From positions 1-19,278 of the forward strand of contig JAEYRW010000011.1 in assembly GCA_023435435.1 (NCBI GenBank): 19,278 nucleotides of DNA, read 5' to 3'. The stretch's first letter is position 1. The number at the start of each line of letters is the position of its first letter. Source of the stretch: Bacillota bacterium (GTDB lineage Bacteria > Bacillota > Clostridia > Christensenellales > Aristaeellaceae). Below the pieces are notes generated by a model. It did no database searches. It worked only from the letters and a program-made list of their open reading frames with translations, and had not been told where the DNA came from. Below are positions 17,328 through 19,278 of this stretch, one piece after another. The position numbers and the translations under genes are program-made.

Positions 17328-18746
17328 ATGACATACGGATCGGTGGCGCAGATCATCGGGCCTGTGCTCGACGTGTATTTTGAGCCGGGCGCGTTTCCGC
17401 CCATCCACACGCTTTTGTATGTGCTGGCGCCGGAGCGTAAGGTGGCCCTCGAGGTCATGCAGCACTTGAGCGATGCCGTGCGCTGCATCTCTCTGCAGGC
17501 CACGGAGGGGCTTTCCCGGGGGCTCAAGGTCGAAAATACCGGTTCGCCCATCCGCGTGGCGGTGGGAAGGGCGACTTTGGGCCGCGCGCTGGACGTGCTG
17601 GGAAACCCCATCGACGGAAAACCGCCGGTGGTGAGCGAGGACACAATGCCCATTCACCGCGGCGCGCCCCAGTTCGACACCCAAAAACCCGCGGCGGAGA
17701 TGTTCGAGACGGGCATCAAGGTCATCGATCTTCTGGCGCCCTACTCCAAGGGTGGAAAGATCGGGCTGTTCGGCGGGGCGGGCGTCGGAAAGACGGTACT
17801 CATCCTCGAGCTCATCCACAACATTGCCATTGAGCACGGCGGCTTGTCCGTGTTTACCGGCGTGGGCGAGCGGTCCCGCGAGGGCAACGACCTCATCCTT
17901 GAGATGGGCCGCTCGGGCGTTCTCGACAAGACGGCCATGGTGTTCGGCCAGATGAACGAGCCGCCGGGGGCGCGCATGCGCGTGGCCATGACGGGACTGA
18001 CCATGGCGGAATACTTCCGCGACGCGGGCAAGCAGGACGTGCTTCTGTTCATCGACAACATTTTCCGCTATATTCAGGCGGGCAGCGAGGTTTCGGCGCT
18101 GCTCGGGCGCATGCCCTCCGCCGTTGGCTATCAGCCGACCCTGGCCACCGAGGTGGGCGAGCTGGAGGAGCGGATCACCTCCACCGCCGAAGGCTCCATT
18201 ACCTCCGTGCAGGCGGTGTACGTTCCGGCGGACGACCTCACCGATCCGGCCCCGGCCGCCATCTTCTCCCATTTGGACGCCACGACGGTTCTTTCCCGGC
18301 AGGTGGCCGAGATGGGCATTTATCCGGCGGTGAGTCCGCTGGATTCCTCCTCGCGCATCCTTTCTCCCGACGTGGTAGGCGACAAGCACTACGACGTTGC
18401 CATGCGCGTGCTCGCCGCGCTGCAAAGGTACCGCGAGCTTCAGGACATCATTGCCATTCTGGGCATGGACGAACTCACCGAGGACGACAAGAACACGGTT
18501 CTGCGCGCGCGGCGCATCCAGCGGTTCCTGTCTCAGCCCATGCACGTGGCCGAGGTGTTCTCCGGAATTCCCGGCGCGTACGTGAAGATCGAGGAGACCG
18601 TTGAGTCCTTCCGCGCCATCATCGACGGCGAGGTGGACGATCTGCCCGAGGGCGCGTTCTTCATGGTCGGCGGGCTTGAGGATGTGAAAAAGAAGGCGGC
18701 GGAGCTGCGCGAAGCCGCGAAAAACCAGGGGGCGGCGCGGACATGA
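17328..18746 (+). CDS. atpD: F1Fo ATP synthase subunit beta (catalytic)
   Basis: This is the catalytic subunit that makes or hydrolyses ATP. It is 472 aa, of normal length. The P-loop GGAGVGKT is at 149-156 (Lys155), and GVGERSREGND carries the catalytic Glu. The Walker B strand VLLFIDNIFR is present, and the DELSEED-type lever reads DELTEDD at 381-387. AGGAGGG (17314-17320), inside the atpG end, serves as the ribosome binding site. Its stop overlaps atpC by 4 bases. Confidence 0.98.
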   Translation: MTYGSVAQIIGPVLDVYFEPGAFPPIHTLLYVLAPERKVALEVMQHLSDAVRCISLQATEGLSRGLKVENTGSPIRVAVGRATLGRALDVLGNPIDGKPPVVSEDTMPIHRGAPQFDTQKPAAEMFETGIKVIDLLAPYSKGGKIGLFGGAGVGKTVLILELIHNIAIEHGGLSVFTGVGERSREGNDLILEMGRSGVLDKTAMVFGQMNEPPGARMRVAMTGLTMAEYFRDAGKQDVLLFIDNIFRYIQAGSEVSALLGRMPSAVGYQPTLATEVGELEERITSTAEGSITSVQAVYVPADDLTDPAPAAIFSHLDATTVLSRQVAEMGIYPAVSPLDSSSRILSPDVVGDKHYDVAMRVLAALQRYRELQDIIAILGMDELTEDDKNTVLRARRIQRFLSQPMHVAEVFSGIPGAYVKIEETVESFRAIIDGEVDDLPEGAFFMVGGLEDVKKKAAELREAAKNQGAART

Positions 18747-19153
18747 GCCTGAATCTGTCCGTTGTGACCCCCGAGCGCGAGTTTTTTAACGGCGCGGTGG
18801 AGATGGTCATTCTCCAGGCCCAGGACGGCGAGTTGGGCATCCTTGCGGAGCACTCGCCGACCCTTGTCGCGCTGCGCGAGGGAATCACCCGCGTGCGCAT
18901 CGACGGGCAATGGCGCTGGTTCGCCGCGTCCAGCGGCTACGCTTCGGTGCTTCCCGACAGCGTGTACGTCGTGCTCCAGACCGCCGAGTGGCCCGAGGAG
19001 ATCGATGTCAACCGCGCCCAGCGGGAAAAAGAGGAGGCCGAGGAAATCCTCCGCCAGAAGCAAAACCGCCAGGAGTACGCGGTCACCCGCTCCATGCTCG
19101 CCCGCGCCATGGTGCGCCTCAGGGTCACGCGCTCGTCCAGCGATACGAAGTAG
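18743..19153 (+). CDS. atpC: F1Fo ATP synthase subunit epsilon
   Basis: This rotor subunit of 136 aa has an N-terminal beta sandwich (about 1-84, with LQAQDGELGILAEHSP) and a full C-terminal helical hairpin (about 88-130), the part that can inhibit F1. IDVNRA at 87-92 matches the I(L)DXXRA motif linked to ATP binding in Bacillus epsilon subunits, so ATP-gated inhibition is possible. Its start overlaps the atpD stop (ATGA). It is the last gene of the operon and of the window. Confidence 0.95.
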   Translation: MSLNLSVVTPEREFFNGAVEMVILQAQDGELGILAEHSPTLVALREGITRVRIDGQWRWFAASSGYASVLPDSVYVVLQTAEWPEEIDVNRAQREKEEAEEILRQKQNRQEYAVTRSMLARAMVRLRVTRSSSDTK

Positions 19154-19195
19154 GAGGCGGGGGGAAACGCCGAGGGCGCTGCCATCGGACTCCCG

Positions 19196-19233
19196 CCAAA
19201 GGGCCACCGGCCCTTTGGAAACCCATACTGGGT
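19196..19233 (+). terminator. Two adjacent 3-nt-loop hairpins after atpC, possible terminator
   Basis: CCAAAGGGCC-ACC-GGCCCTTTGG (19196-19218) is a perfect 10-bp palindrome with a 3-nt loop. Two bases later comes ACCCA-TAC-TGGGT (19221-19233). Their place after the last atp gene suggests transcript ending or 3' end protection, but there is no T-run, so this is not a standard intrinsic terminator. The rest of the spacer (19154-19278) shows no gene. Confidence 0.45.
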
Positions 19234-19278
19234 AAATGGCATCACATAGTCAGTCGGCGGCGCGGGGGGCCCAAACCC

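Overview
The window comes from a high-GC bacterium, most likely an anaerobic member of the Clostridia (Bacillota) of the uncultured or gut type. This rests on gene order, the HacA-like LeuC plus short LeuD pair, the 4Fe-4S-type IlvD and the family resemblance of the proteins. No rRNA or other taxonomic marker is present. Every gene is on the + strand, and the two operons are tightly packed, with many 4-bp ATGA stop/start overlaps.

Region 1 (1-11229) is a branched-chain amino acid operon. It opens with 86-bp tandem repeats, then a 40-codon leader ORF very rich in Ile/Val/Leu, then an intrinsic terminator in front of ilvB. This is the layout of a ribosome-mediated attenuator. The structural genes are ilvB-ilvN-ilvC-ilvD-leuA-cimA-leuC-leuD-leuB. 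LeuA starts leucine synthesis. CimA (citramalate synthase) gives 2-oxobutyrate from pyruvate with LeuCDB, so isoleucine can be made without threonine deaminase. IlvBN, IlvC and IlvD serve valine, leucine and isoleucine alike. No ilvA or ilvE is present.

Region 2 (11230-12508) is one membrane-anchored GGDEF protein (probable diguanylate cyclase) behind its own consensus promoter.

Region 3 (12509-12893) is a non-coding spacer filled with consecutive hairpins, mostly closed by 3-nt loops. It is bounded by a 10-bp direct repeat and imperfect terminal inverted repeats, and looks like a small non-autonomous mobile element inserted between the GGDEF stop codon and the ATP synthase promoter.

Region 4 (12860-19153) is an F1Fo ATP synthase operon: a small 3-TM protein (AtpI/AtpR-like), then atpB-E-F-H-A-G-D-C. 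Its promoter is so close to the first ATG that the first gene is probably leaderless. The striking feature is atpH: only the C-terminal, b-binding part of the delta subunit is encoded (74 aa instead of about 180). The window ends in a short spacer with two more 3-nt-loop hairpins.

The best candidates for something new are the truncated delta stator subunit, the hairpin-array element with its relatives at 1-220 and 19196-19233, and leader-peptide attenuation of a BCAA operon in an apparent Clostridium relative, where T-box control would be expected.
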